Source: Trinickia sp. Y13 (GTDB taxonomy: Bacteria; Pseudomonadota; Gammaproteobacteria; Burkholderiales; Burkholderiaceae). From it: a DNA stretch of 64,000 nt. The notes under the pieces were generated by a model, which searched no databases, was not told where the DNA came from, and saw only the letters and a program-made list of their open reading frames with translations. Made by a program: the position numbers and the translations under genes. Where the stretch lies: the NCBI RefSeq assembly GCF_029522115.1, contig NZ_JAKWFK010000004.1:1-64000 (forward strand), read 5' to 3'. This document shows positions 1 through 8,266 of this stretch, in pieces; the stretch's first letter is position 1; each line of letters begins with the position of its first letter.

Positions 1-46
1 CGGGGGGTGGGGGGGGGGGGGGGGCCCCCCCCCCAACCCCCCCCCC
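1..46. other. G-run followed by C-run, probable contig-end artefact
   Basis: The first 46 bases are almost only G (2-24) and then almost only C (25-46), with single t and aa interruptions. The two runs are complementary and would form a perfect fold-back. Nothing else in the window resembles it. A low-quality read end or assembly join is the simplest explanation; a real poly-G/poly-C tract is possible but unlikely. Confidence 0.75.
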
Positions 47-49
47 GCC

Positions 50-133
50 GTCAACACCGCCGCACAGCTCGGCTGGCGCGCCTCGGTCGCCGAGCATGCG
101 GCGGATGACGCCGATCACCGCTATCAGTCGTAG
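50..133 (+). CDS. C-terminal fragment of an unidentified protein (partial)
   Basis: A reading frame open from the artefactual left edge ends in TAG at 131-133 and reads VNTAAQLGWRASVAEHA...RYQS. The residue composition looks like real protein, and the stop overlaps the last codons of the convergent sugar-binding protein gene (its stop is at 124-126). Only about 27 residues are visible, too few for a family call. It may be the end of a gene whose body is missing from this assembly. Confidence 0.35.
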   Translation, partial: VNTAAQLGWRASVAEHAADDADHRYQS

Positions 134-1074
134 AGCACCGCGCGAACCTTCGGATCGTCGATATTGCTCTTGTCGTACCAATAGAAGCCCGTGTCGATCA
201 CCTTCGGCAATTTCTCGCCCTTGAGCGCTTTGACGGCCGCTTCCACGGTTTTATAGCCGATACCTACAGGATTTTGCGTAATCGCCCCGGCCTCGAAGCC
301 CTCCCGGATCGCATCCGTTTGCTTCTTGCCCGAATCGAAACCGACGATCACGACCTTGCGTTTCATTTCCCGGCACCCGTTGATCACGCCGATGGCCGAA
401 CCCTCGTTCGTCCCGAAGATCCCTTTCAGATTCGGATGAGCTGTGAGGATCGACTTGGTCACTTCGGTCGACTTCAACTGATCGCCGCCGCCGTATTGCA
501 CCGTGACGATTTTGACCTTCGGATGCGACGCCTTCATGCGCTCGACGAAGCCGTCGCGCCGGTCCATGCCCGTGCGGCTCGTCTGATCGTGCGCCACCAC
601 GGCCACCTCGCCTTCGTTGCCGATCAACGCGGCCATTTTGTCCGCGGCTTGCGCTGCGGCGGCTTTATTGTCGGTGGCCGCCGTCGTCACGGGGATGGCG
701 CTATCCACGCCCGAGTCGAACGCAATTACCGGGATGTGCTGCGCCTGCGCCTTCTTGAGCAGCGGTATCGCGGCTTGACTGTCTAGCGCCGCGAAACCGA
801 GCGCGCTCGGCTTTCTGGCCAGCGCGGCCGCCAGCATGTCGATCTGCTTGTCGACCATTGCCTCGGTCTCGGGCCCTTCGAAAGTCACGCGCACGTGATA
901 GTCCTGGCCTGCTTTTTCCGCGCCCGTCTTCACGGCTTGCCAGAATTGATGCTGAAAGCCCTTCGAAATCAACGCCACGTATGGCTCGGGCGCGGATTGC
1001 GCACGCGCCGCGCCGGCCAGCGCGAGCATGGCCGCGAGCCCAAGGGTCATGCGGGCGAAGGTTCGTTTGTTCAT
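124..1074 (-). CDS. Periplasmic sugar-binding protein of a ribose-type ABC transporter
   Basis: This 316-aa protein is the solute receptor of the transporter encoded by the next two genes. It starts with a Sec signal peptide (MNKRTFARMTLGLAAMLALA, cleavage near ARA-QS). The mature part is a type I periplasmic binding protein of the RbsB/Peripla_BP_4 family, with the typical beta-strand PYVALISKGFQHQFW, the FDSGVDSAIPV segment and the GIFGTNEGSAIGV hinge region. It is the last gene of the operon ATPase-permease-binding protein, 54 bp after the permease. The ligand is inferred only from context: the divergent aldo/keto reductase and lactonase suggest an aldose such as L-fucose or a related pentose/6-deoxyhexose. 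The family call is secure; the ligand is not. Confidence 0.9.
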   Translation of the reverse strand: MNKRTFARMTLGLAAMLALAGAARAQSAPEPYVALISKGFQHQFWQAVKTGAEKAGQDYHVRVTFEGPETEAMVDKQIDMLAAALARKPSALGFAALDSQAAIPLLKKAQAQHIPVIAFDSGVDSAIPVTTAATDNKAAAAQAADKMAALIGNEGEVAVVAHDQTSRTGMDRRDGFVERMKASHPKVKIVTVQYGGGDQLKSTEVTKSILTAHPNLKGIFGTNEGSAIGVINGCREMKRKVVIVGFDSGKKQTDAIREGFEAGAITQNPVGIGYKTVEAAVKALKGEKLPKVIDTGFYWYDKSNIDDPKVRAVLYD

Positions 1075-1128
1075 TTCCCGTCTCCTCTCTGGTTAAACCC
1101 GCGGCGCCCCCGCCGGGCGCGCCATATC

Positions 1129-2181
1129 TCAGCGTTGGTTGCTTCGACGCAGTATGTCCATATAGACCGCCGCAATGATGATGAGGCCGGTTACGACGAT
1201 TTGCCATTCCTGCTCGACCGACATCACTCGTAACCCATTGACGAGCACGCTCATAATGAATGCGCCGATCATCGTTCCGGTAATCGTCCCCGTGCCGCCG
1301 GAAAGCGAAGTGCCGCCGATCACCACGGCGGCAATCGCATCGAGCTCGTAGCCCTGCCCCAACGCGGGCTGCGCCGAGTTCAAACGCGACGCGATCAAAA
1401 GCCCGGCAATTCCGCAGATGGCGCCGCCCGTGGCATAGACCGCGATCTTCCATCGATCGACGTTGACGCCCGAGAGCCGAATCGCTTCTTCGTTGCTGCC
1501 GAGCGCGAACGTGTACCGGCCGAACAACGTCTTATTGAGCGCTATCGCCGCGAGAAAAGCCAAGACGAAGAGAATCAGAACCGAATTCGGAATGGGCAAT
1601 GCCGGCATGATCGCGCCTATCACCGAATCTTGAGAAATGCTGGTGAAGCCGGGCGTGTCGTTGAAATAGATGGGGCGCGTGCCCGAAATCACGAGCGAAA
1701 GGCCTTTTAGCAGCATCATCATGCCGAGCGTGGCGATGAACGGGGGAATCCGGAGCTTGGCGACGAGCACGCCCGAGATCGATCCGGATAACGCGCCGAA
1801 CCCGATCGCCGCCAGCACGCCGACCCAAAGCGGCATTCCCCAATTCGTCAAAAAGACGCCGCTCATGACCGCGCAGAAAGTCATCAACGTACCGACCGAC
1901 AGATCGATGCCGCCCGTGATGATGACGAAGGTCGAAGCAATCGCCAGCACGCCGTTGACGGCCGTCGCCTGCAAAATGCTGACGATGTTCTCCATCTGCA
2001 AAAACTCGGGCGATGCAAAGCCGAAGAATGCAACCAACACGATCAAGCTCGCGAATGCGAGCAGCTTCTGTCTTGCGTTCGAATCGAAAATCCGCGTCCG
2101 AATAGCGGCTAAGCCCTTTCTGCTTCCCATGACGGGAACCGGCGGCTCGGCATCGGGTGCGGGGTTCGGGGTAGGGTTCAT
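1129..2181 (-). CDS. Ribose-type sugar ABC transporter permease
   Basis: This 350-aa inner-membrane protein is the permease of the ribose-type (RbsC/BPD_transp_2, COG1172) uptake system and probably acts as a homodimer. About 35 hydrophilic N-terminal residues are followed by eight to ten hydrophobic segments. Family-typical stretches are visible: ILQATAVNGVLAIASTFVIITGGIDLSVG, the PPFIATLGMMMLLKGLSLV block and GTSLSGGTGTITGT near the C terminus. The start is 16 bp after the ATPase stop and the gene is 54 bp before the binding-protein gene, so all three are one transcription unit. The substrate is not readable from the permease itself. Confidence 0.92.
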   Translation of the reverse strand: MNPTPNPAPDAEPPVPVMGSRKGLAAIRTRIFDSNARQKLLAFASLIVLVAFFGFASPEFLQMENIVSILQATAVNGVLAIASTFVIITGGIDLSVGTLMTFCAVMSGVFLTNWGMPLWVGVLAAIGFGALSGSISGVLVAKLRIPPFIATLGMMMLLKGLSLVISGTRPIYFNDTPGFTSISQDSVIGAIMPALPIPNSVLILFVLAFLAAIALNKTLFGRYTFALGSNEEAIRLSGVNVDRWKIAVYATGGAICGIAGLLIASRLNSAQPALGQGYELDAIAAVVIGGTSLSGGTGTITGTMIGAFIMSVLVNGLRVMSVEQEWQIVVTGLIIIAAVYMDILRRSNQR

Positions 2182-2197
2182 TTGGGCTTCCGTCGAT

Positions 2198-3745
2198 TCA
2201 TGCGAACACCGTCGACTCGCGCTGCGTCGCCAGCCTCATGATCTCTTCCTGCGAGGCTTGCGCACGCGACAATTCGCCCGTGACGCGCCCCTCGCACATG
2301 ACGAGCACGCGATCGCTCATCCGCAGCACCTCCGGCAATTCCGACGAAATCATGACGATCGCCTTGCCTTGCGCCGCGAGCGCATCGAGCAACCGATAGA
2401 TTTCCGTCTTGGCGCCAATGTCGATGCCGCGCGTCGGCTCATCGAAAAACAGAATGTCGCAGTCGCGAAGCAGCCACTTCGCGATCACGATCTTTTGCTG
2501 ATTGCCGCCCGACAACAGTCGAACCTGCTGGTGCACAGACGGCGTCTTGATGCGCAGCCGATCGACATAGCCTCGCGCCGCCTCGTCGATGCGCCGCTTG
2601 TCCAAAAACAAGCCGAACGACGCGAACTTGCGCAAGCACGGCATCACGACGTTCGACGCGACATCCATACCCGTCGCCAAGCCAAATTGCTTGCGATCTT
2701 CGGAGAGATAGCCGATGCGGTGACGCACCGCGTCCTGCGGCGAACGAATGGAGACGGCGCGCCCATGCACGCGTATCTCGCCCGCATCGATCGCATCCGC
2801 GCCGAACACCGCGCGCGCAACCTCGGTGCGCCCCGCGCCCATCAAACCCGCGAATCCGAGAATCTCGCCCTTGCGCACCGAAAAGCTGACGTCCCTCAGC
2901 GTCTTGCCGCGCGTGAGCCCCTTTACATCGAGCGCAACCTCGCCGTCGGACGCCACGCTCGCCCGCCGCTGCGTCATATCCAACTCGCGCCCCACCATGA
3001 GCGCGATGATCGTCTCGATCGGCGTCGTGGCGGTGGGCACAGTTGCGACGTATTGCCCGTCTCGCATCACGGTGACGCGGCTGGAAATCTCGCGTAGCTC
3101 GTCCATCTTGTGCGAAATGTAGACGATACCGACGCCTTGCGACTGCAATTTGCGAATGATGCGAAAGAGATCGTGAATTTCGGCGTCGTTCAGTGCCGCC
3201 GTGGGTTCGTCCATGATCAGCACGCGCGAGTCGAACGACACGGCCTTGGCGATCTCCACCATTTGCTGCATGGCAACCGTCAGCCGGCCGACGTTCGTGC
3301 GCGGATCGAGCTTCAAATGCATGCGCGCGAAAATCGCTCCCGCGCGACGATTGAGCTCCCTTTCGTCGATGAACATTCCCAGCGCCCGGCGCGGCTCCCG
3401 CCCGATGAAAATGTTTTGCGCCGCGCTTAGATGGTTCATCAAGTTGAGTTCCTGATGAACGATCCCGATGCCCAGATCGCGTGCGCCGCGCGGATCGCGA
3501 ATCTCGACCGGCCGGCCATCGATGCGGATCTCGCCGGCGTCCTTCTGATAGACGCCCGACAGCACCTTCATCAACGTCGATTTACCGGCGCCGTTCTCGC
3601 CGACCAGCGCGTGAACCTCGCCCGCGAGCAACTCGAACTGGCAGCGGTCCAGCGCCCGCACGCCCGGGAAGGACTTGCACAAGCCGCTAATCGACACGAG
3701 CGCGGGTTCGGCGCGCTCGCCGCAGTGCCTTGCTGTCTCGCTCAT
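2198..3745 (-). CDS. Ribose-type sugar ABC transporter, double ATPase subunit
   Basis: This 515-aa protein contains two ABC domains in tandem, as in RbsA/MglA/AraG. The first half has a full Walker A ([10 protein letters not shown]) and a Walker B ending in [10 protein letters not shown]. The second half has the degenerate Walker A usual for the family (GLMGAGRTE) and the signature [17 protein letters not shown] use the ATG at 3745 because it is preceded by AAGGCGG and gives the normal family length; an upstream in-frame ATG at 3844 lies inside the operator region. It is the first gene of the transport operon and begins about 100 bp from a LacI-type operator, so sugar-inducible repression by the divergent LacI protein is likely. 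Confidence 0.92.
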   Translation of the reverse strand: MSETARHCGERAEPALVSISGLCKSFPGVRALDRCQFELLAGEVHALVGENGAGKSTLMKVLSGVYQKDAGEIRIDGRPVEIRDPRGARDLGIGIVHQELNLMNHLSAAQNIFIGREPRRALGMFIDERELNRRAGAIFARMHLKLDPRTNVGRLTVAMQQMVEIAKAVSFDSRVLIMDEPTAALNDAEIHDLFRIIRKLQSQGVGIVYISHKMDELREISSRVTVMRDGQYVATVPTATTPIETIIALMVGRELDMTQRRASVASDGEVALDVKGLTRGKTLRDVSFSVRKGEILGFAGLMGAGRTEVARAVFGADAIDAGEIRVHGRAVSIRSPQDAVRHRIGYLSEDRKQFGLATGMDVASNVVMPCLRKFASFGLFLDKRRIDEAARGYVDRLRIKTPSVHQQVRLLSGGNQQKIVIAKWLLRDCDILFFDEPTRGIDIGAKTEIYRLLDALAAQGKAIVMISSELPEVLRMSDRVLVMCEGRVTGELSRAQASQEEIMRLATQRESTVFA

Positions 3746-3847
3746 GTCCGCCTTGGATTGTGTCGAAACCGCATGTGTTGCGACGTGCGCTCCGTGCGTT
3801 TCGCAGCGTTTCGCCAGGCTGCCACGAGCCTGATCGAGCCGCACCGT

Positions 3848-3869
3848 CGAAACGTTTCGCTAAACGTTT
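3848..3869. promoter_or_regulatory. LacI-type operator 1 (transporter side)
   Basis: A perfect 12-bp palindrome CGAAACGTTTCG (3848-3859) is followed at a 12-bp centre-to-centre step by a second AAACGTTT core (3862-3869). The same 22 bp recur at 3951-3972. CG-centred palindromes of this kind are the typical binding sites of LacI/GalR-family repressors, one of which is encoded next door. The site lies about 105 bp upstream of the transporter ATPase start. Confidence 0.8.
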
Positions 3870-3950
3870 CGGCGAGAGACTAGGATGGCGATGAATCAAT
3901 GTCAATCGGGGAGCCAGCCCGAATAGGGTTAACGATATCGCCGCTTCAAA

Positions 3951-3972
3951 CGAAACGTTTCGCTAAACGTTT
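3951..3972. promoter_or_regulatory. LacI-type operator 2 (regulator side)
   Basis: This is a second exact copy of the 22-bp double-core element, CGAAACGTTTCG (3951-3962) plus AAACGTTT (3965-3972). It lies 103 bp from operator 1, close to ten helical turns, which would suit repression by looping. It is about 190 bp upstream of the LacI gene and could also give autoregulation. The rest of the divergent region (3746-4161) shows no other gene or clear structure. Confidence 0.8.
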
Positions 3973-4161
3973 TGCTTTGCCAAACGCCGATGAGCGCGCG
4001 TATGATTCGAGCGAAAAAACCCGTACTTCGTCTCTCGCCGCCGGGCGCGTTTCCTCGGCGGACACACGCAAACGCAGCGCTCGTGCGCTGGCCCCGTCTC
4101 GGCCAAGCCGTTCGCTGCCTGGCGGCCGCCATTGCGTTGCACAACTGAATTGGATCAGAAC

Positions 4162-5262
4162 GTGGCAGCAACGATGAAAGATGTGGCGCGCCTGTCCGGG
4201 GTGAGCCTCGCCACCGTCTCGGCGGTCTTGTCGGGCTCGTCGTACGTGAGCCCCGATTTGACGCAGCGTGTGCAAAGGGCGGTCCAGACGCTTGGCTACG
4301 CGCCGAATTCGGTCGCGCGCAGCCTCAAAAAAGGCGCGACCGAGCTCATCGGCCTCGTGGTGCCGGACGTCACCAATCCGTTCTTCACCGCCATCGTTCA
4401 CGCCGTGCAAAAGCGCGCGCGCACGCTCGGCTACTCGGTCGTGCTCTGCGACAGCGAGCGCGACGTCGAGCAAGAGCGGTCTTATCTCAAGATGCTGCGC
4501 GCCCATTTGGCCGTGGGCACGATCTTCTGCCCTAGCGGGCCGGAAGAAGCTTATAAGCGGTTGGAAGACGATATCGGCATCATGCCGGTCGTCTGCGTCG
4601 ACCATGCCGCGCGCCCCGGCGATTACGACTCCGTCGTGCTCGACAACATCGCCGCTGCGCGGCTCGCCACGCAGCACGTGCTCGGCCTGGGCCATAGGCG
4701 CGTTGCCATCGTTGTCGGCCCGCAGCACCTAATGCCGGGCCGCGATCGCCTCGTCGGGTTCGAGCAGACGTTGCATGGCGCCGGGCTGGACATCGCGCCC
4801 GAGCTCGTTCGACAGGGCGCGTTCGGCGAAGCCGGCGCTTTCGACGCCGTGCAAGCGCTGCTAACGCTTCCCGAGCGGCCTTCGGCCATCTTCGTCACGA
4901 ACAATCAAATGCTCATTGGCGCCATGCGTGCAATTGCCGAAAGCGCGCTGTCGTGCCCCCGCGATATCTCCGTCGTGGCCATCGACGATTTCCCCTGGGC
5001 CGCGGCCTTCTCGCCCGCGTTGACGACGGTGTGCCAACCGGTGGACGCCATGGCCGAAGCGGCCCTCGATATGCTGATCGAGCGGGTGCAAGGCAAGCGC
5101 GGCCCGCCGAGACATCGCGTGTTCGCGCCGGAACTCGCCGTGCGCCGCTCGTGCGGCGCCCCGCCCGAGCGCATGCCCGCGAGAGCACGGACGCCGCGCG
5201 GCAAGAGCGCGCGCGAAGCAAAGCAGGCCGACGAATCGAAGATCGTTCTCTCCAATACTTAG
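4162..5262 (+). CDS. LacI-family sugar-responsive repressor
   Basis: This 366-aa protein has an N-terminal LacI helix-turn-helix and hinge (MKDVARLSGVSLATVSAVLS), then a periplasmic-binding-protein-like effector domain (LIGLVVPDVTNPFFTAIVHA onward) that binds a sugar. I prefer the GTG at 4162 (reads MAATMKDVARL, matching the usual LacI N terminus); the ATG at 4174 is the alternative, and a TTG at 4132 seems too far upstream. It is divergent from the sugar ABC operon and is followed 66 bp later by the aldo/keto reductase and lactonase, so it most likely controls both arms through the two operators at 3848 and 3951. The inducer is unknown. Confidence 0.9.
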   Translation: MAATMKDVARLSGVSLATVSAVLSGSSYVSPDLTQRVQRAVQTLGYAPNSVARSLKKGATELIGLVVPDVTNPFFTAIVHAVQKRARTLGYSVVLCDSERDVEQERSYLKMLRAHLAVGTIFCPSGPEEAYKRLEDDIGIMPVVCVDHAARPGDYDSVVLDNIAAARLATQHVLGLGHRRVAIVVGPQHLMPGRDRLVGFEQTLHGAGLDIAPELVRQGAFGEAGAFDAVQALLTLPERPSAIFVTNNQMLIGAMRAIAESALSCPRDISVVAIDDFPWAAAFSPALTTVCQPVDAMAEAALDMLIERVQGKRGPPRHRVFAPELAVRRSCGAPPERMPARARTPRGKSAREAKQADESKIVLSNT

Positions 5263-5328
5263 GAGAGCGAATCATCTCTACCGTGCGGCCCCTTCCATGC
5301 TGGAAATAACAGTAGGTTCGATCCGACA

Positions 5329-6351
5329 ATGCATCGAGACAACGACGTGAACGATAAGCAGGAGCTGCAGCTAAAGCGGCTGATGGAAGCGACAGGCGCA
5401 CTCGGTTTCGGCGCTGCGCCACTCGGAAACTTGTATGCAAGAGTCACCGACGATCAAGCGGATCAAACGCTGACCGCCGCCTGGGACGTAGGCGTTCGCT
5501 ATTTCGACACGGCGCCGTTTTACGGCTGCGGCCTTTCGGAGCAACGTGTCGGCAAAGCGCTCGCGCGCTACCCGCGAGATGCGTTCGTGCTCTCGACTAA
5601 AGTCGGCCGCCTGCTCGTGCCCGACCGTACCGTGCCCGAAATTCAGCACGGCTATGTGGGAGGGCTTCCGTTTCGCGTCGAATACGATTATTCGGCGGAC
5701 GGCGCGCGGCGGTCGATCGAAGCCAGCCTATCGCGCTTGGGGCTCGACCGCATCGACATCGTCTACATCCACGACATTGCGCAAGATACGCACGGCGACG
5801 ACTGGCTCCGGCAATACGCAATCGCGGCGAACGGCGCGATGCGGGCGCTCACGGAGCTGCGGGACGAAGGCGTCATCGGCGCCTGGGGTCTTGGCGTGAA
5901 TCGGATCGAACCTTGCCTGATGGCGCTTCGCGACGCGGCCCCGGATGTCTTTCTGCTTGCGGGCCGCTACACGCTACTCGACACATCGGCGCTTAGCGAA
6001 CTTCTTCCTGCGTGCGACGCGAGAGGCGTGCGCCTGGTCCTCGGCGGCCCGTACAATTCGGGGTTATTGGCCGGCGGCACGACGTTCGAATATGCGCGAG
6101 CGCCCGCCGACATGCTCGAGAAAACGCATCGCCTCGCTGCGCACTGCGCTCGCTACGGCGTTTCTTTGAAGGCTGCCGCCCTGCAGTTTTGCGGCGCGCC
6201 GTCCGCCGTGGCGTGCGTCATCGCGGGCAGCCGCAACCCCGGGGAGATCCGAGAGAATTGGGCGCTCATGCATACGCCGATTCCCGCCGAATTTTGGGCC
6301 GACCTGAAGCGTCGAGGGTTGATACCGGACGAAGCGCCCGTGCCGCATTAG
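5329..6351 (+). CDS. Aldo/keto reductase, probable aldose (L-fucose-type) 1-dehydrogenase
   Basis: This 340-aa cytoplasmic NAD(P)-dependent oxidoreductase has the aldo/keto-reductase catalytic tetrad in order: Asp and Tyr in YFDTAPFYGCG, Lys in LSTKVGRL and His in VYIHDI. It resembles the D-threo-aldose 1-dehydrogenase / L-fucose dehydrogenase / pyridoxal 4-dehydrogenase branch, which oxidises an aldose to its lactone. That fits the lactonase encoded 76 bp downstream and the sugar transporter upstream. The exact sugar is an inference from context. The ATG at 5329 is used, although a GTG at 5347 is possible. Confidence 0.82.
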   Translation: MHRDNDVNDKQELQLKRLMEATGALGFGAAPLGNLYARVTDDQADQTLTAAWDVGVRYFDTAPFYGCGLSEQRVGKALARYPRDAFVLSTKVGRLLVPDRTVPEIQHGYVGGLPFRVEYDYSADGARRSIEASLSRLGLDRIDIVYIHDIAQDTHGDDWLRQYAIAANGAMRALTELRDEGVIGAWGLGVNRIEPCLMALRDAAPDVFLLAGRYTLLDTSALSELLPACDARGVRLVLGGPYNSGLLAGGTTFEYARAPADMLEKTHRLAAHCARYGVSLKAAALQFCGAPSAVACVIAGSRNPGEIRENWALMHTPIPAEFWADLKRRGLIPDEAPVPH

Positions 6352-6427
6352 CGCAAAGCGAAATGGCGCACGCCGAATCGGCTCGCCGCTTGCGTGCTTG
6401 CTTCAACTCACGACACCGATCACCGAT

Positions 6428-7258
6428 ATGTACATCGACAGCCACTTTCACATTTGGTCGCTCGCGCGCGGCGATTACGATTGGCTCACGCCGCAATTGC
6501 CGTTGATTTACCGCGATTTCGGCGTAGCGGATTGGCGTGCTCAATTCGGTCAGCGCGGCATAACCGGCGGCATTCTCGTGCAAGCCGCGCCCACCGGCGC
6601 CGAAACTACGTTTCTCTTGGAGCAGGCGGCGCGGCATGCCGATGTCGTCCTTGGCGTCGTGGGCTGGGCGGATTTCGAGCGTGACGACGCGCCTGCTCGC
6701 ATACAGTCCTTAGCGGCCGATCCGCGGCTCGTCGGGCTGCGTCCCATGCTGCAAGACTTGGCCGATCCTGCCTGGATTACCAGGCCGTCGATTCAACCCG
6801 CGTTGCAGGCAATGTCGAGCGCGGCGCTGACGCTCGATGCGCTCGTCCGTCCGCTCCATTTGCCGTACATCGATGCCCTGGCACAGCGCTACCCCGAACT
6901 GACGATCGTCATCGATCACGCCGCGAAACCGGCGATCGCGACGGGACACGACCGGGACGCGTGGGTCCAAGGGCTGCGCGCGCTGGCAGCATATCCGTCC
7001 GTGTATTGCAAGTTGTCGGGACTTTGGACGGAAGCCGCGCACGGCGCGCCGGTATCGGCCGTCGAGCCGTGGGCCAACGCTGCGCTCGATATCTTCGGCG
7101 TCGACCGGGTGCTATGGGGTAGCGATTGGCCCGTTCTACGCTGTGCGGGCGAGGCTCAGGAGTGGTTCGACTGCGCGATGTCGATCGCGGCCTCGCGCGG
7201 GCAGGATGCCGTGGCGAAGGTTTTTGGTGCGAATGCTCGGCGCGCGTATCGAGTGTGA
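6428..7258 (+). CDS. Amidohydrolase-family sugar lactonase (COG3618)
   Basis: This 276-aa protein belongs to the small amidohydrolases that include L-fucono-1,5-lactonase and other aldonolactonases. It has the N-terminal metal-site motif DSHFHIW, the CKLSGLWTEA stretch and the C-terminal WGSDWPV motif with the catalytic Asp. I start at the ATG at 6428, because the HxH motif normally sits within the first ten residues; an in-frame TTG at 6398 would add ten residues. It probably opens the lactone made by the preceding aldose dehydrogenase. No sugar-acid dehydratase or later pathway gene lies nearby, so the route must be completed elsewhere in the genome. Confidence 0.82.
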   Translation: MYIDSHFHIWSLARGDYDWLTPQLPLIYRDFGVADWRAQFGQRGITGGILVQAAPTGAETTFLLEQAARHADVVLGVVGWADFERDDAPARIQSLAADPRLVGLRPMLQDLADPAWITRPSIQPALQAMSSAALTLDALVRPLHLPYIDALAQRYPELTIVIDHAAKPAIATGHDRDAWVQGLRALAAYPSVYCKLSGLWTEAAHGAPVSAVEPWANAALDIFGVDRVLWGSDWPVLRCAGEAQEWFDCAMSIAASRGQDAVAKVFGANARRAYRV

Positions 7259-7280
7259 CGAAAATGCGCCGAGGGAGCCG

Positions 7281-8024
7281 TCATGCTTCTACGGCCTCGC
7301 CGTCCAATCCCGCGTTTGTCTGCACCGAGCCTCGATATTCGATCGAGGGCGATGCAGCGGTCAGTATCGCCATGGCCGAGGGCCTGGCCCACAAGGTGCT
7401 CAACTCGCTAACCAGCGCATCGAGCAGCCGCGCGATATCCGCCCGAGCGGTTTGATGCAGCGCTTCGGCGACGATCAACACGCCTTTCGTATCTGCACGA
7501 ACGGCCGACAACGCGCTTTGCCGATGCGCCCAACGCCGTGCATGCGCGCGATTCTCCGCATCGGCGAAAATCACTTCTCCCGGATCGGGATATTCGATAT
7601 CTCCGCCGAACGCTTGGTATGCCTCGTCGCCCTTGGCGAAACGCACTTCGAGCCGCCGCGCCACGTGCGCAAGATCGAAGACGGCTATCGGAACGCCAAA
7701 CGCCAGCGAGATCGCATTGCATAAGTCTACGAGGGGATGCAAACGCGGCAACGCGCCCTCTTTTCGGAAACGTCGTAGCAGCGATTCTGACGCGCATCGA
7801 TACTGCGTAGGCTTGAGCCCCATCTGCGAAAACGCGCGCCGCCAAGCTTGCACTTCGGGCCAGTCGCCCTCGGAAGCTCGTTCTATGCGGGAGCGGGCTA
7901 CGGATTGGTAGTGGGCGACGCGGGCATCGACATCGCGTTCCGCGGTGATCCCGTCGACATATAGAACGCCCGGCACGAGCGCGGGGAAGCGCGCCCAGAG
8001 TTCAGGGGAATGTTGGAAATGCAT
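7281..8024 (-). CDS. Stand-alone B3/B4 tRNA-binding-domain protein
   Basis: This 247-aa protein consists essentially of a B3/B4 domain, the fold found in the editing region of the phenylalanyl-tRNA synthetase beta subunit. Recognisable stretches are YRCASESLLRRF, the LVDLCNAISLAFGVPIAVFD block and EVIFADAENRAHARRW. Free-standing members are common in bacteria and are suspected of handling mischarged tRNA or amino acids, but the role is not established. The start at 8024 is well supported by AGGAGG six bases upstream. The gene is convergent with the lactonase gene (22-bp gap) and seems unrelated to it. Confidence 0.78.
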   Translation of the reverse strand: MHFQHSPELWARFPALVPGVLYVDGITAERDVDARVAHYQSVARSRIERASEGDWPEVQAWRRAFSQMGLKPTQYRCASESLLRRFRKEGALPRLHPLVDLCNAISLAFGVPIAVFDLAHVARRLEVRFAKGDEAYQAFGGDIEYPDPGEVIFADAENRAHARRWAHRQSALSAVRADTKGVLIVAEALHQTARADIARLLDALVSELSTLWARPSAMAILTAASPSIEYRGSVQTNAGLDGEAVEA

Positions 8025-8156
8025 CGGCAACCTCCTTTCCTCGATACGGATGAATGCGAGGATGGTCTAGTCTGCCGTTGCGGTCTTGAATGAAATTGCG
8101 GCGGGATGCGGGCGGAGCGCCTAAACGCCACCCTCAGCGCGAGCCGTTTGCTTGAT

Positions 8157-8174
8157 TCGTTCCCCCGGGAACGA
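8157..8174. repeat. 8-bp inverted repeat with 2-bp spacer
   Basis: TCGTTCCC and GGGAACGA form a perfect dyad separated by CC, between ilvD and the B3/B4-domain gene. It could be an operator for the B3/B4 gene (about 140 bp upstream of its start) or part of the ilvD 3' structure. No known site type is recognised. Confidence 0.5.
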
Positions 8175-8189
8175 GCGGTGCAGCATCAC

Positions 8190-8236
8190 GGAAATCGAGC
8201 CGGTAAGCGCCTTCTGCTCACCGGCCTCCGATTTCC
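8190..8236 (-). terminator. Long bipartite hairpin downstream of ilvD
   Basis: GGAAATCG (8190-8197) pairs with CGATTTCC (8229-8236), and GCCGGT (8199-8204) pairs with ACCGGC (8220-8225) inside it. The structure lies about 30 bases beyond the ilvD stop on its strand. No T-run follows, so it may be a factor-dependent terminator or an mRNA 3' stabiliser rather than a classical intrinsic terminator. Confidence 0.5.
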
Positions 8237-8266
8237 CGGCCGCTACCGCAGCCTAGCCGCGCCGGA

